Shown piece after piece: positions 12,001 to 23,596 of a stretch of DNA of 64,000 nucleotides. Position 1 is the first letter of the stretch; the number at the start of each line of letters is the position of its first letter. This DNA is from Heliocidaris erythrogramma. Taxonomy: Eukaryota; Echinodermata; Echinoidea; Camarodonta; Echinometridae. Position numbers and translations under genes: made by a program. Below the pieces are notes generated by a model, which saw only the letters and a program-made list of their open reading frames with translations, ran no database searches and had not been told where the DNA came from. Where the stretch lies: the NCBI GenBank assembly GCA_025617745.1, contig CM046858.1, forward strand, positions 50,475,925 to 50,539,924, read 5' to 3'.

Positions 12001-12184
12001 TTTCAACAAGACATAATGAGTCTGTACGAAATACTAGACGTGATATTGATCCTATTAACAAGGTTTTGATATCACACTTCATTCTTCTTTTGAGATGTTT
12101 ATGAAGAAAGACTAAATAAAGATGTCCATTCCACACGTTGACACTGATCACAACACACTGATTGTTTCATCATTTCTAATTTCA
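9058..12184. repeat. duplicated intron-end-like segments flanking the array
   Basis: Sequence at 9058-9122 and 12122-12184 is nearly the same: a TCCA-CAC-TTGACACTGA block, then CTGATTGTTTCATCATTTCT and TTTCAG. Each resembles a 3' splice acceptor (pyrimidine-rich, ending in AG). The two flank the tandem array at 9758-11812, so the array probably lies inside a duplicated block. Confidence 0.6.
9758..11812. repeat. tandem array of about 330-bp units
   Basis: Five diverged copies start near 9766, 10363, 10615, 10946 and 11300. Shared landmarks per unit are CAGACAATCATGTATATTCA, TATTGCTTATTATGACTG, GGACTAAATTGAGCCAACCA, ACCAAGACTGCTTA and TTTATGTAAACATTTTAATA. A second module (GGCAGGCTAGAGCTAT through AGTGGATTAT) ends copy 1 at about 10198-10345 and the last copy at about 11673-11808. 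Unit length varies through internal deletions. No coding potential. Confidence 0.85.
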
Positions 12185-12189
12185 GCACC

Positions 12190-14755
12190 CTACATCCCTA
12201 TATACATGTAGGTGCGTTACACGGTCATAACTGTGATGCTTGGAGTTTGTGTTTTTTGTCAAGGTGGAAAAAGCGAGTGACGTTGGTACTTATTCATTGC
12301 ATGGTAGATTTCAGTAGTGTTAGGACAGCAGTGTGTTAAGTGTTTGTACATAAAATATAATAAATAATTAATATATCAGAGAAGTAAATTAGTGGAAAAG
12401 AGAGAGAGGGGATGGACAGGAAGAAAAAGACGGGTGCAAGAAAAGGGAAAATAAGGAGAAATCAGATGGGGGAGAGAGAGGGGGGTATTGATGAAGATCC
12501 GCTTGTAAGAAGTAAAAAATAATGATACATTAGGCCTATACCATGTATACAGCTTAAGTCATTAACGTATTCACAGCCGTTAAAAAAAAACGTTGGCTTA
12601 TGGGGGTGAAGACAGAGGCACTCTAGATTTTAAATTCCTGCTATGTCATCATTATCAGAAAAAGTCATTATTTGATTGATAAATCAGGGTAATATAATAA
12701 GGGTGGGGGTTACAATTCTGCCCTGACAATTTTTTTTTGTCTTTAATTGCTTGTTTATGATAACTTACAGGTCATTCTATTAAATTTGCCGGCCATTGTA
12801 ATTTGAAGATTATTTTTCAAAAACAAAGAGGGGAAAAGAAAGAAATAAGAAGCGAAAGAGAAATATGGAGGACACCTGGGATTTTGAATTTGGTGACTAA
12901 TTCAAGGGGTAAAAGGTGCTCAAATTGTGTTCAATTGTATCAATTTGGAAGAGAAAATATGAGAGGGGCTGGGTTTTTTGACCCTCATCCACAACCCCCT
13001 TGGATCATGTGGTCCAGGTCAGTATGTCTTTAGCGATGGGCAATCTTTAGGCTTATATAGGTCTCATAGTTTCACATTCACAGTCAATTCTCAAATGAGC
13101 TCAATCCCTTTTTTGCCCATAATAATACATTGCATACGAAAAAGAACAGTAGATACATTATAAGCAATCAATAGATGAACAGGCACAAACACAATTAGGA
13201 ATATGTATTTTTTTTTTCGGGGGGGGGGTGGGTTTTTTTTTGTTTTTTTTTTTTTTATCAGGGCTTCTTGACGAACCATACAAGTTTTTTTGGCAGATTG
13301 GGCAATCCCGTTCTTATGGCGGCAGCTAGGGGCGCGGCTAGGGAGTATACACCGGTTTTTCAACAATAACAATGACAACAACCAGTTGTGTAGCATGTGA
13401 CTTGCCATTGAGGGGCGGGCATCATGGAGAGGGCGCTCCGGTCTTACTTAGTTGAATGTTAATGTCAATAGAAATAAGGCCATGCATCGATCATGGGGGG
13501 CATGAGGGCCGCTCCATAATCGTTCCCTCTCTCTGTCACGATGGATGTGAATTTCTCACCAAAATAAATTTAAGGTTTGAAATTACAACATAAATAGTGA
13601 ATTGACTTATTAATCTAGTAAACTAGGCTGCTTGACCACCCACAAAATGACTTCAAGAAACATAGAATTAAATAAAGTTTAAATAAACTTTACTTTAAAC
13701 AGGAAAATAACATATTTCACAAAATCAAGCCCCGTAGGGAGTATTTGACATCTATTAATCTTATAACAATATGGGATGATGAAATGACAATGTAATCAAA
13801 ACTGTTTGTTAAGCCGTGAGTCTAACATCTATTGGTATTTCTATAGAAAATATTCTGCACTCTTAACTGCTGGAAAACTGCTTGGTAAACTGCTTGGTAA
13901 ACTGTATGCTGGAAACTGTAGAAACTGTATACTGGAAACTGTAGAAACGGCCGCCTAAAAGGAAAAACATCCCATATGATACGGCCAAATATATTTCCAG
14001 TAATGATCACAGAAAATACAAAGGATCTATATATGTATCATCTATTACTCAATGTATTATCAATGAACAGTTAACTCATACACTTTATGTATAATGGATA
14101 TAAAAACACCATAATTGTTAGCACTGGTTATTTATGTAAAATATGCCTACTCTTTAAGCATTCAAAAATACAATTCCTCTCCTGAAGAAATATACATATA
14201 CTTTCAAGAGCACAAGTTCAGTTAAATTTACTGTGGATTTCTATATTTTATATAAAAATGATAGACTATGTCTTATTCTATCATGACAATAACTTATGTA
14301 CAAACTGGTTCCAGGTTTACTTTATGTACAAAGAAAACTAAATAAACTTACTGTTAGCCAAACTTGAAAGTACCTAAACGGGCATAAAGGTGGTGACTGC
14401 CCGGAGCTGCACCAGCTCGTGAACAGGTCCTCTGAGTAAGAGAGCTAGGTGCAGACTGATTCCAACACTATACGAATCAGCCCAGCCCAAAACATAAAAA
14501 ACACCTGTGCATGCCTGGCATATCAATAAAAGAAATGTAGGCTGCACCTTGAGCGGGGAATCTAATTAACATAAGATTAGCCTGACTTAGGCTTTAACAA
14601 CAGACCCCAACAGATGGAAAAATGATCAAGATTGTGACACTCTCCCCCTCTCTTCTCTCTCCTTTCCTCTCCCACGCACCCCGTTTTGGTTTGTTTTGCT
14701 TTGCTTTTTGGGTAAGATTTTCTTCTGTACCCCCCCCCCCCCAAAAAAAAAAAAA
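12190..14755. other. no gene seen; simple repeats
   Basis: Contains a purine-rich stretch (about 12390-12485), a poly(G)/poly(T) block (about 13208-13258), a short tandem of AAACTGCTTGGT and AAACTGTAGA words (about 13870-13950) and a C run then A run at about 14731-14756. No supported exon. Confidence 0.6.
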
Positions 14756-14757
14756 AT

Positions 14758-15540
14758 GTTAGGGGAGAGCGGGGTGAACTGGGACGCGGGAGAACTGGGA
14801 CACCACCAAAAACATTTTATAAATTAGTTTGAATCCTACGAAAGGTCTTAACTATCGATGTTCACAAATGCATTCACAGTTATAGTGCGATTTTGCCGCT
14901 AGGTTTAATTTTTTTACCACTTTTTTTTTCTATTTTTCATCATTCAGTGTCAAGTATTTTACAACTATACTATATGGCTATAGTAAATACCCCGCAAACA
15001 GCAAAGAGGTCTCATATGACCCTATAATTTGCAATAATATATTTTGCGATAAATACCAACAATAATATTTTGCAGACACTTGTTACTGACATTTTTTACT
15101 ATAGGGGTGAACTGGGACACCTTGTCCCAGTTCACCCCAGTTACCTTTTGTGTATGTAACAGAAATTAGCTTTTGTCCGTCATAATCCATCGTTAAAAAG
15201 TCATATTGGTCAATTCTTTTTACAGATCATTCATACTTCTTCAGACAAAACGTGTGTAACAAAAAAACGTATAAATATTATGAAGAATTATTTACTTTTG
15301 CCCAAGCAGTCCAAATGTAGGTTAAAACTTTAATACAAAACGCTCATCATTTTATCAAATATTTTTTATATGGTCATGTATTTTTAAGTCAACTTCTCTA
15401 GTGACTCTTAAGCGAGATTTTTAAAGTGATATATTACCTTTAACGTTCCCAGGATTTATTTTAGACAACTATCAGAAAAAAATAGATGACTTTATCATTT
15501 TCAAGGGTTTTGTCCCACTTCACCCCGGCCCTATACTGTC
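14758..15540. repeat. repeat with GGGGTGAACTGGGAC motifs
   Basis: The motif GGGGTGAACTGGGAC or its complement occurs at 14771, 15105, 15122 and (diverged) 15510. At 15105-15139 GGGGTGAACTGGGACA faces TGTCCCAGTTCACCCC across 3 bases, a near-perfect hairpin. The right half belongs to the tandem duplication that follows. Likely a non-autonomous element; boundaries uncertain. Confidence 0.55.
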
Positions 15541-16049
15541 CGGGCCCATAGTACCTCTGGGGTCTCCCACTTCAACCGGGACTTCACCCTCGTTCAAGTA
15601 CCTCATATTTCATGATCATTTGCATAAAAACTAAAGATATAGGGATTATTTAAAAAACCTTGTTTTGTAGGCTAGTATTGATATTAGTTACATATCAAAA
15701 TGGTGAGGCTACAATAAATATTTCAGAAGTTGCAATTAATACAAAGCAAAAAGTGCCAAATCACAATCACCCGGCCGCCCGGTCCAGTCTGGCCTCTTTG
15801 AGTGAGAATCTATATACCCGAAATCCAACATAGAGGGAGACATGGTACAAGACCTCTCAACCCCTCTCAACACCACCCAACAAAGAGTCCAGTACAATAC
15901 TTTTGAATCCTCAAAAATCCTAGGCATCAATCAAAACATTCTTGTCCCTGATTGGTCAAACAACCATGGAGAGTTGGGGAGGCGGTCTCTGGACATGGTT
16001 GTTGATCGGGGACGACTAGTCTAGCGTACAAAACTTTTGCCTTCACCCT

Positions 16050-16150
16050 TAAACCGGTAATAGGGTTTAGGGATAACAGAAGTTATGGTTTAGGGATAAC
16101 AGAAGTTAGGGTTTAGGGATAACAGAAGTTAGGGTTTAGCGTTAGTGTTA
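16050..16150. repeat. 23-24 bp tandem repeat with telomere-like words
   Basis: About three to four units of GTTTAGGGATAACAGAAGTT. The joined units create TTAGGGTTTAGGG, similar to the animal telomere repeat but not a true (TTAGGG)n array. Copy B (about 18050-18115) keeps a single shortened version. Confidence 0.8.
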
Positions 16151-16661
16151 GGGGGTGCGAAACGAATTACATGTATTTCCATTTTTGTTTCGTTGTTGTT
16201 GTCGGTTTTTTGCCGCATTTGAGCCGGGGAAGGGGGGGGGGGGGCTGCTCACCCTATTGGTCTACATCCTGTTACATAGCTACGCCACAGGCGCCAAAGT
16301 CTGGCAACAACACATGAAAAAACCTTCCCGAACATGTCTTGGAGAGTTTGGAGAACAATGACTCCCTTTTCCTGACTCTTCCTTATTTTCCTTGAACTGA
16401 ATTCTGCCCCCCCCCCTTCCCCTCCATCCTTGAAAATCAAAGCCAACCAAAACAATAATTAGGAAACATATTTAGTTGTGTGACTTGCATCGAGAATATC
16501 ATGTACGCGGTTGACGATGCGAATTCTACGATCTCCGCTCCTTTGACTAACCCCAAAGTCCTTTTGGTCGGGCCGGGATCTGTGGCGGAAATTGCAGAAA
16601 TTCATGAATACTCTTCTGGTAATTATAGAAACTAAGTTTCTTGTAAGGAAAGGTGGCATTA

Positions 16662-16966
16662 TCGTGGTTGAGGAAACCACCATTCACTCCGCACAGAAGC
16701 GCTTAATTGCGTTACACGCATATTGGTATTGGTTTCCTCATTCCCTGTCCAGACTCTGCACTTTATTTTTGCGTGCTAACGAACGAGTGGTTTCCTCAAC
16801 CACGGGCATTCTCGTGAAATAAGCCACCCCACATTCACTTTCTACATGAAGTTTATTGCGTGTAATTGCCTATGAGGGTTCACATCCTCCATTGACTTTA
16901 CACGGCCGTGTGTGTGTACACACTCGATGACCGGTGGCTTATTTCACGAGAAGGCCCAACCACGAT
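16662..16966. mobile_element. Tc1/mariner-like MITE, copy A, interrupted at its right end
   Basis: The terminal repeat TCGTGGTTGAGGAAACCAC starts after a TA dinucleotide, and its complement ends at CAACCACGA before TA. The right terminus is split by a second element at 16805-16956, which duplicated 8 bp of it. Family call from the TA target and size only. Confidence 0.65.
16805..16956. mobile_element. 152-bp MITE with 8-bp target duplication
   Basis: The 8-bp direct repeat CAACCACG flanks it (16797-16804 and 16957-16964). Terminal inverted repeats of about 24 bp start GGCATTCTCGTGAAATAAGC on the left and mirror it with one mismatch on the right. The uninterrupted site exists at 18747-18754 in copy B. 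An 8-bp duplication suits hAT, P or Merlin-type transposases; which one is undecided. Confidence 0.9.
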
Positions 16967-17059
16967 ATAGCAATAATATATTTCGCGATAAATACCAACA
17001 ATAAATTAATTTCAGACACTTGTTGCTGAAATTTTTTACTATAGGGGTGAACTGGGACA

Positions 17060-17485
17060 TCTACCTACCTACCTAGGGATACCTATAATGTAGGGAAGAT
17101 ACTGAACGCAGGCACTACGCCTCTATCTATATTCAGTTCCAAGTTCTTTTTCCTCTTCAAGATGGCTGGATCGTTTCCTGGTGCAGGCGATTCGTAATCG
17201 TACTTTATGGGCTCATTTTTCCAGCACCTATCCAAAACTACTTCAAAACTGTGCACACTTGGGGCAGTAATGGTGTCGTTGGAAAGATTATTCCATGGTT
17301 TACGTATTCGTACATAGAAAGAATTTTTGTATCTCTGAGTTTTGGTCCTAGGAATAAACAATTTTCTACTATGTCCTCTTGTCTGATCTCTGCATGGTAC
17401 ATTTAATTCAAGATTTGGGGTTCCATCAGAATCGTATTTAGTAAAAATCTTGTATGTTTCAATCGTATCGCCTCAAGCCCTCCTC
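17060..17485 (-). pseudogene. LINE C-terminal fragment inserted in copy B
   Basis: The minus strand reads the usual tail of a LINE polyprotein: PRTKTQRYKNSFYVRIRKPW, then NNLSND, APSVHSFEVVLDRCW. It sits between GGGACAT and GACACCTTG, where copy A runs straight through GGGACACCTTG. The insertion therefore postdates the duplication, or was lost exactly from copy A. No catalytic domain remains. Confidence 0.7.
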
Positions 17486-18611
17486 GACACCTTGTCCCAG
17501 TTCACCCCGGTTACCTTTTGTGTACATGTAACAAAAATGAGCTTTTGTCCGTCATAATCCATAGAATGATAGACATATTATTATTACCGTACCTGAAAAT
17601 ATCTTTATTATACATTAAAAAATCGTTAAAAAGTCATATCGGTCAATTCTTTTTACAGATCATTCATACTTCTTGAGACGAAACGTGTGTAACAAAAAAC
17701 TGTATAAATGTTATGAAGAATTATTTTCTTTTGCCCAAAGCAGCCAAATGTAGGTTAAAACTTACAAAATGCTCATCATTTTTATCAAATATTTTTATAT
17801 GGTCATGTATTTTTACGTCAACTTCTCTAGTGACTCTTAAGCGAGATTTTTTATATAATTACCTTTAACATTCAAGTACCTCATTTTTAATGATCATTTG
17901 CATAAAAACTAAAGATATAGGGATTATTTCAAAAACCTTTGTTGGCTAGTATTGATATTAGTTACATGTAAAAATGGAGAGGCTATAATAAATACTTCAG
18001 AAGCAAAGAGTGCCAACTCACAATCACCCGGCCGCCCTCCCCTTAAACGGTAATAGGGTTTAGCGATAACAGAAGTTAGGGTTAAAGGGCTAGCGTTAGC
18101 GTTAGTGTTAGGGGGTGCGAAACAAATTATTTCTATTTTTGTTTTGTTGTTGTTGTGGGGTTTTGCGCCATTTGAGCCGGGGGGGGGGGGGGGGGGCTGC
18201 TCACCCTATAGGCCTGCCTCCTCTTACCAGTAGCTACGCCACAGTCTGGCAACAACACATAAACCTTCCCGAACGTGTCTTGGAGAGTTTGGAGAACAAT
18301 GACTCCCTTTTCCTGACTCTTCTTATTTTCCTTTCTGAATTCTGCCCCCCCTCCCCTCCCTCCTTGAAAATCAAAGTCAACCAAAACAATAATTAGGAAA
18401 AATATTTAGTTGTGTGACTTGCAAAATGAAGTCGAGAGCTAGCTAGAGGAGGCCGGTTGATGATGCGAATTCTACGATCTCCGCTCCTTTGACTAACCCC
18501 AAAGTTTGAGTCCTTTTGGTCGGGCCGGGATCTTGCAGAAATTGCAGAAATTCATGAATACTCTTCTGGTAATTATAGAAACTAAGTTTCTTGTAAGGAA
18601 AGGTGGCATTA

Positions 18612-18755
18612 TCGTGGTTGAGGAAACCACCATTCACTCCGCACAGAAGCGCTTAATTGCGTTACACGCATATTGGTATTGGTTTCCTCATTCCCTGTCC
18701 AGACTCTGCACTTTATTTTTGCATGCTAACGAACGAGTGGTTTCCTCAACCACGA
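18612..18755. mobile_element. 144-bp Tc1/mariner-like MITE, copy B, intact ends
   Basis: TA flanks both ends (18610-18611 and 18756-18757). The inverted termini are TCGTGGTTGAGGAAACCAC and its complement. The interior is non-coding and nearly identical to copy A. Confidence 0.7.
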
Positions 18756-18761
18756 TATAGC

Positions 18762-19535
18762 CGGAAAGGTTCGTCATTCTCGTCAAAGAGTCTACCTCTC
18801 AATTCTTTCATGCCTCATATGGTACCGTAATTTTTCTAATTGGATTCACTTCGCACAGTAGCGACATTCTGACATTGGCATTGCGTAATCCAATAGCGCA
18901 GGCATGGGGAAATAAGCCTTAATTAAGTTTAAAGGTGATGATAATGACACACTAAAGCTTAAGAGAAAGCACAGGAGTTGGGAACATTATCTGAGGGATA
19001 AAACAGAAAGCAAGAAAAAAGAATATAACATAACAGACTCTGTAATTCGGTCAAAACAGACCGTCTACGGTCGAGACTCTACTCTAGGCTAGGCGGCTTC
19101 AGAAAAACTATGATTCAAGAAATTAGCTGTAGTGTACTACAGTACGAGGTCCTTGCCCTGACTTGGCTTATCAATCTGGTACTGACTACTGGCCTACGGA
19201 GCTGTAACATACTACATGTACATAGCCGGGACTAGCTTCCTGAGTGTAAAAAAAAAAAAAAAATGGGCTAGACCTAGGCCCGTACGCCTTTTACAACATC
19301 ACGAAGCTAGGGGTTTATTAGTATTATTACGCCAATCTAACGGCGCACGGTTAGCAGGACATGGAAAATGCCCTGAAATATGCCTTTCCTGATAACTCCC
19401 GCGACCGACAGGTTCTTCACCACAGCATCTCCTCCTAGGGAAACTTTTGGAATGTTTGTTTTGAAATTATTGTATTAAAACAAAAATAATAATATAGCAT
19501 AAGAAATTTCAGGGAACTCACCAGTGTTTGTCTAT
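18762..19535. other. no gene seen
   Basis: Unremarkable non-coding sequence with a short poly(A) at about 19249-19263. No element ends or exons recognised. Confidence 0.5.
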
Positions 19536-19538
19536 CCA

Positions 19539-19679
19539 TGCCTCCTCTTGTCATGCAGATTTAAAATGGCGGCTGCGTGCGACAGTGCGCGCTGTCGGCG
19601 ACGTATAGTTTCAATTATGGTGGTATCGCGCGCTGTCGCACGCAACTGCCATTTTAAATCTGCATGACAAGAGGAGGCA
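19539..19679. repeat. 141-bp palindromic element
   Basis: The left arm TGCCTCCTCTTGTCATGCAG ATTTAAAATGG and GCTGCGTGCGACAG mirror the right arm, which ends GACAAGAGGAGGCA, with one base of difference near GGCGG. The arms reach about 52 bp. It is a foldback or MITE-type insertion without coding potential. Confidence 0.85.
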
Positions 19680-19689
19680 CAAGTCGAAA

Positions 19690-20500
19690 ATCGCCTATGT
19701 CGATTCACTCAGTCCCGTCATGATCGACTTCTTAGGCGAGGTTGACTAGTCATATTGTGGTCTAATAAGCCAGTTCGGGGTTAGCGCATGGTACTGAGAT
19801 TGTACATGACCCCAAATATCCACAGATATTTTAGACATGGAGGGTCCCTTTATGTGCACTTCAGAAAAATAACTCTGGGAGTGATAGAGGTGCCTCATGA
19901 ATAGCTTTTGTTTCCCCCTTTAAAAAGAATACTTCCACCTGGATATCATGGAATGCACCATTAGTGCATAATTGAATAATGATTACATGACATTCATGAG
20001 CACATATCGAATATTAGTGTCAGTGGGTTTTAGAATTTTGGTACAGATGACCTTTATCTGCTCATGCTCAGATTGCATCCCCGAAGTGGCTTATTGTGGA
20101 ATAAGTCCCCTCTCGCTCAGTTTGTATACACACACTTGACCTCTAAGTTGAAGACGTAAAAACGCCAATCTACTTGTAATCAGCAACCTTTTGAGAAAAT
20201 ACTTCCCTCTACATTTTACTTTTAAACATTTTTAGGATGATAGAATATCTGATTTCTTGTCAGATTCTTCAATAGAATGTGTATCATCTTGATCAAGGGA
20301 AATTTCCAGGCGGTTTTTGTCCAGCCATCTTGCTCCTTTCCAGCACATATAATTAAATCCAGGGAGCTCCACCGCCACTGCCGTGCTATATATCACATTC
20401 ACACACACTAGCTATGGGAGGCAATTCGCAGCAGTATAATCATACGAAGTGCGAACCTCGATTACATTTGTAGATTCTGTGTATTAGTGGCATTTATTTC
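19690..20500. other. no gene seen
   Basis: Non-coding by inspection. It might contain 5' untranslated sequence of the candidate LysM exon that starts at 20505, but nothing in it proves that. Confidence 0.45.
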
Positions 20501-20504
20501 ATCC

Positions 20505-20645
20505 ATGAATACAAAATCTCTTGATATGACCTTGACTAATTTTGGTAGTGAAACCAGAAAGAACCATTCATCCATGGATGATCATACCAAGAGATCAATC
20601 AAGACATTTGTCATGCAGGACACATTGCATGGAATTGCCCTTAAG
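20505..20645 (+). CDS. possible first coding exon of a LysM-domain protein
   Basis: An ATG at 20505 opens 47 codons that end at a donor AAG-GTAAAT in phase 0. The last residues, FVMQDTLHGIALK, resemble the start of the LysM repeat in LYSMD1/LYSMD2-type proteins, where GDTL-GIALKYGV is typical. The first 30 residues are hydrophilic with no signal peptide. The next exon, expected to begin with a YGV-like segment, was not found downstream before the DIRS element, so the rest is outside, far away or lost. Confidence 0.4.
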
Positions 20646-20749
20646 GTAAATCTGATAATCTGAAAATTCTGATTCTCTTTCTGTATGTTGATTCAAGATG
20701 GGCAGTAATAAGCAAGTTTATAGTAAATAATTTCTTGGTACTGCAAAAT

Positions 20750-21504
20750 TTTAATATGGCACGAAAAAGAGACATGATAACGAAGCTTTTCGACCTGCAC
20801 TCATCAGGTTATCACGCAGGTATATAACAAATTACTTGAAATCAACTATATTATACTCGGTGAACCCGGACGCAACCTAGACGCCGTAATTTCAGAACAA
20901 TCGCAAAGCTTGGACGAACTCCTTTTGTCTGCACAGAAGAGGTTCTTGCGATTGGATATAAGCAGCTTCCAGAAAGCGTAAATGCGCTGAGCTTCTGGCC
21001 CGGGACATAATTGAGAATTGATCGTCGGCATAGCTTTGTGCGCAAGCTGGATTGTTCAGCAAGTGGAGACCAATCGCTGAATCGCATTTGGCTATCTTTG
21101 GTCTGTTAGCGTGCATTTCAGATTTGCAGGCACGGACGGGCTGCGTGCGCTGATTGGTTGTACGGTTCCGAATAATCGAGGGAATGTGTTGTTTAATGCG
21201 ATCAGCCAACCGCTGAGAAGCTATGCCGACGATCAATTCTCAATTATGTCCCGGGCCAGAAGCTCAGCGCATTTACGCTTTCTGGAAGCTGCTTATATCC
21301 AATCGCAAGAACCTCTTCTGTGCAGACAAAAGGAGTTCGTCCAAGCTTTGCGATTGTTCTGAAATTACGGCGTCTAGGTTGCGTCCGGGTTCACCGAGTA
21401 TAATATAGTTGATTTCAAGTAATTTGTTATATACCTGCGTGATAACCTGATGAGTGCAGGTCGAAAAGCTTCGTTATCATGTCTCTTTTTCGTGCCATAT
21501 TAAA
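20750..21504. repeat. perfect 287-bp inverted repeat with 181-bp spacer
   Basis: Bases 20750-21036 and 21218-21504 are exact reverse complements by eye: every landmark from TTTAATATGGCACGAAAAAG to TCGTCGGCATAGCTT mirrors. The spacer 21037-21217 is unique. A transcript would fold into a 287-bp perfect duplex. AAGTTTATAGTA occurs near both ends (20714 and 21503) in direct orientation and may be part of a target duplication, but it does not abut the left arm. Open frames in the arms are mirror images and not genes. Confidence 0.95.
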
Positions 21505-21509
21505 GTTTA

Positions 21510-22615
21510 TAGTACATGGTACAATAACAAATGACCGTGAAAAGTATGCGCATGTGCATCTGTTTTGGTGGACGCGCTATTTGTTTAACAAGGAAAATCA
21601 TACTGGTGTGCGGCATCGATCGTGGTGTGTGAAAAATGACAGCTTATAAAGGTCAATTGCACTCAACTGGTACAAATGACGTTTATCTGCACATGCTCAC
21701 ATTGTAATTACGAACTGGCTTATTCTGATATTGTGAAAGCGCAAAAGCTTGGATTAAAATCTCATAATTTCATGTTTGAGATGAACAATAAATACATATA
21801 CTACATATACCCTGGTATTGGCCATCGGTCCTAAAGCTATGCACCCTGCAATGCGCAGTGCAACGCCTTCAAGTTCAATGCTCCAAACATTATGGTGCGA
21901 CTCATCAACACGAATTTACGTTTGCCAAAAAAATATTGAATAGAATGTAATTTCCTTTTATTTTTGTGATAGGTCTCTTATCACCAATTGGAAATCAGGC
22001 TTTAGCTTCAAAATCAACATTCGCATTCATTTACTCCTTGTGCGTAGCTTTTTAGGACCCTTACATTTTGACAAAATTTGACATTAGCAACGACATAAAG
22101 ACTTAAAAATGTATGTTGTTGATATTCGTCTGCTGTAATTTTGTCGGTGATTTGATTTCAGAATATGTAGAACTAAGATATCTAAAAGAAATTTGCATTT
22201 AATACACCACTGAATAAAATTAGCCGCTGAAAAACGAAAGTGCGTAGCTTTCGGTCCCCCCCCCCCCCCCCCGTGTATGCAATAATAATCGGATTCTCTA
22301 TCACAGGATGATTCAAGATCCATGAAAAACATCAGGTAGGCTTTCATACCATCTACACAAACCTACATGTATCATTTTTTTGAAGAAACAAAAAATCTCT
22401 TTCCATTACACTCCTACTCAATTGTACTGGGCAGATGTGAAAATTTGGAAAGTTTTAATTATGCATAAATCAGTCTTAGATTCCTTGAAAAAAAGTTTGC
22501 AGATTTTCAAGAAATATGTAATGAGTTCTTCTTCATGCCCTTTCTACCCCCTTTAGTCCCCCCCCCCCCCCCCCTCCCTCAATGTATTATTGTGTAATGT
22601 TGGCTTTTGTAGTAT
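21510..22615. other. no gene seen; two poly(C) tracts
   Basis: Poly(C) runs at about 22257-22272 and 22558-22574. The rest is AT-rich non-coding sequence up to the left end of the DIRS-order element. Confidence 0.55.
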
Positions 22616-22619
22616 TTAG

Positions 22620-22742
22620 CTGTAGTCTGGGAGACACGCCCACAAGCGTGCTCATGAATTATTAATTTGCATAATTCTTGAGCACTTGCGCGCAAACAAG
22701 AGATTCTTGTTTGCGCGCCATTACCACTCTTGTGCTGTGCAA
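22620..22742 (+). repeat. A1 split direct repeat of the DIRS element
   Basis: 123 bp, matched by A2 at 26577-26699. It contains the perfect hairpin GCGCGCAAACAAGA-GA-TTCTTGTTTGCGCGC and an imperfect one around TGCTCATGAATTAT. It ends 27 bp before the ATG of the first reading frame, so it probably holds the promoter and transcript start. Confidence 0.9.
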
Positions 22743-22769
22743 CACACGGTCGAGGGCTAATTTTTTGCC

Positions 22770-23585
22770 ATGGAGGAAAAAGTTTCAAATTTGGAGGAAA
22801 AAGTGGATGAATTGACTAAATTGTTGAGTAATTTGCAAAAGGAAAGAGTGTTGCCAGACCAGGCACAAGTTGAAGACACGTCCTGTCCTCATTTGTCAAA
22901 TATTCCTGATAATTCGACTGCTGGACCAAGTACTTCAAAAAAGTTGGCAGCGAGCGATAGGGCCGTTAGCTTGAACGACTTGCAAGCCGAATTCGCTGCC
23001 ATAAAAGACTCTTTCCAATCTGTCAAGCTACCGGCTGACCTCAGGCTGAATGAGAACAGATCTGGAATCAGGCGACAAGATCAGAGTGAGTTTAATTTGA
23101 TAGCCAAATCGGCCAGATATATTGAGACATTGTTTAAGGTGCTATCTCAAGTGAATTTGAGCGAAAATTCGGAATCGGCTGACATTTCTCGTCTTATGGA
23201 CAATGTTTTCTTGATCAATTTGGCCCATATGCGGTATTTGCAAGAGCAGTATTCTAACTTCGTTGTCCAGGGGACATTTGATGATACGACCAGTAGACTT
23301 TTTCGTCAGTTACAGAGACAATCTTCAGGGCTGACCGGTGACGCTATTGATAATCTTCATAAGGCGGCAGGTCTCGCAGCGGCAGTCAACAGAGCTCAGC
23401 CAGCCCGACCGCAGCAGCCCTGGCGGTCTCGTTGGGGTGGCATGTACCGCGGAAGGGGCAGGGGGCGCCCGGACTATGCGGGTAGAGGAGCCCCAAATTT
23501 TTTCAGTCGGTATTCTCAGAGACAGTCTTTTCCGCAGCAACGACACGAGAATCGAGATGGAGATCGGGGGAATACATATGAATGA
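22770..23585 (+). CDS. DIRS element ORF1, Gag-like protein
   Basis: A 271-residue open frame with a good ATG context (GCC-ATG-G). Residues 1-25 are a heptad-rich coiled coil (MEEKVSNLEEKVDELTKLL). The middle is helical without a known motif. Residues about 222-265 are rich in Arg and Gly (GRGRGRPDYAGRGAP), a likely nucleic-acid-binding tail; there is no CCHC zinc knuckle. Position before the reverse transcriptase frame and these properties make it the structural protein. Gag proteins of this group are poorly conserved, so the call rests on context. Confidence 0.8.
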   Translation: MEEKVSNLEEKVDELTKLLSNLQKERVLPDQAQVEDTSCPHLSNIPDNSTAGPSTSKKLAASDRAVSLNDLQAEFAAIKDSFQSVKLPADLRLNENRSGIRRQDQSEFNLIAKSARYIETLFKVLSQVNLSENSESADISRLMDNVFLINLAHMRYLQEQYSNFVVQGTFDDTTSRLFRQLQRQSSGLTGDAIDNLHKAAGLAAAVNRAQPARPQQPWRSRWGGMYRGRGRGRPDYAGRGAPNFFSRYSQRQSFPQQRHENRDGDRGNTYE

Positions 23586-23596
23586 GGTGAGCTGCA

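Larger units (their letters stand above)
15031..18760. repeat. tandem duplication, core about 1.3-1.4 kb, two copies
   Basis: Copy A (about 15031-16968) and copy B (about 16969-18760) share order and sequence from GCAATAATATATTT to CCTCAACCACGATATAG. Copy A alone has extra segments at about 15441-15591, 15780-16040 and 16805-16964. Copy B alone has a LINE fragment at about 17060-17485 and about 58 bp near 17565-17622. Removing these leaves cores of similar size. The AATAG-TTAGGG words lie in both copies. Confidence 0.85.

Noticed and set aside
16050..16150. Interstitial telomere array
   Set aside because: The repeat is a 23-24 bp unit that only contains TTAGGG-like words.
18115..18396. Pro/Gly-rich open frames around poly(G)
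   Set aside because: Produced by a G run and duplicated non-coding sequence; no splice or family support.
20846..21408. Several identical 60-110 codon frames on both strands
   Set aside because: Mirror translations of the perfect inverted repeat, not genes.
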